Assembly: GCA_946185225.1 (NCBI GenBank)
Contig: CAMHIM010000007.1
Coordinates: 1 to 38,871 of the forward strand
Length of the DNA: 38,871 nt
Reading direction: 5' to 3'
Source: an uncultured Prevotellaceae bacterium
Lineage (GTDB): Bacteria > Bacteroidota > Bacteroidia > Bacteroidales > Bacteroidaceae
The notes beneath the pieces are model-generated. The model was not told the DNA's origin and did not search any database. It saw nothing but the letters and a program-made list of their open reading frames with translations. The translations under genes and the position numbers were made by a program. Of this stretch, positions 38,816 through 38,871 are shown piece after piece. Each line of letters starts with the position of its first letter. Position 1 is the first letter of the stretch.

Positions 38816-38871
38816 GGCCGGTAGCGAGACAATGCCTGGTAGTTCTCTTCTGTCAATCCTGTTTTCATAAA
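38788..38871 (-). other. ORF fragment running off the window edge
   Basis: The minus-strand frame is open from the window end to a TGA at 38788-38790, with an ATG at 38868. It reads MKTGLTEENYQALSRYRP, then HRGGRPPV encoded by repeat copy B. It may be the C-terminal end of a gene to the right that terminates within the repeat, or a gene truncated by the repeat shortly after its start. The first 17 residues vaguely resemble the N-terminus of HEPN-domain proteins (L-x-x-E-x-x-x-A-L-x-x-Y-R), but that is a weak impression. Confidence 0.3.

Overview
The window looks like a chromosomal segment of a Prevotella/Segatella-like member of the Bacteroidales. The evidence is two SusC/SusD pairs, Bacteroidetes-type promoters (TTTG, 19-20 nt, TAnnTTTG), many lipoboxes followed by acidic residues, a DUF4954 protein beside HflX, and dense arrays of secreted glycan-active enzymes. 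No tRNA, rRNA, CRISPR array, integrase or transposase was seen.

Layout. (1) 1-3310, minus strand: hflX, then a DUF4954 beta-helix protein, then a short lipoprotein-like ORF that reads like the decayed N-terminus of an M16-type zinc peptidase. (2) 3414-7292, plus strand: a PL11-type rhamnogalacturonan lyase and a GH97 alpha-glycosidase, driven from a 103-bp region shared with the hflX promoter. (3) 10220-7279, minus strand: a two-domain esterase (alpha/beta-hydrolase plus SGNH) and a GH28 polygalacturonase-type enzyme, whose 3' end overlaps the convergent GH97 gene. (4) 10261-10799: a non-coding, repeat-rich interval. (5) 20471-10800, minus strand: a tight operon of GH115, a GltD-like flavoprotein, GH2, an SGNH-CE6/SASA double esterase and a CE7-type esterase. 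(6) 37907-20567, minus strand: a seven-gene operon of FAS1 lipoprotein, SusC, SusD, FAS1 lipoprotein, FAS1 lipoprotein, SusC and SusD, ending in a 12-bp terminator-like hairpin immediately before the GH115 promoter. (7) 38022-38871: a small ORF plus DUF2335 membrane-protein pair, flanked by two copies of a palindromic repeat, each next to a promoter.

How it fits together (inference). Regions 2, 3, 5 and 6 form a polysaccharide utilisation locus for an acetylated, acidic plant cell-wall glycan. Rhamnogalacturonan-I-type pectin, possibly with glucuronidated arabinogalactan side chains, is the best guess. PL11 and GH28 would cut the backbone, three esterase proteins carrying five esterase domains would deacetylate it, and GH2, GH97 and GH115 would trim side chains. 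Two TonB-dependent SusCD importers would take up the products. Three fasciclin-domain lipoproteins sit where SusE/F-like surface glycan-binding proteins would be expected. No local regulator (hybrid two-component system, SusR, ECF sigma/anti-sigma) is present.

Most notable features: the fasciclin-rich double SusCD operon; palindromic repeats apparently inserted in frame in two adjacent enzymes (GH2 and CE7); heptanucleotide tandem repeats in a signal-peptide coding region and just upstream of a FAS1 start codon; a cytosolic GltD-like redox enzyme inside the enzyme operon; and promoter-linked palindromic repeats flanking the DUF2335 pair. All family calls come from reading motifs by eye; no database search was run.
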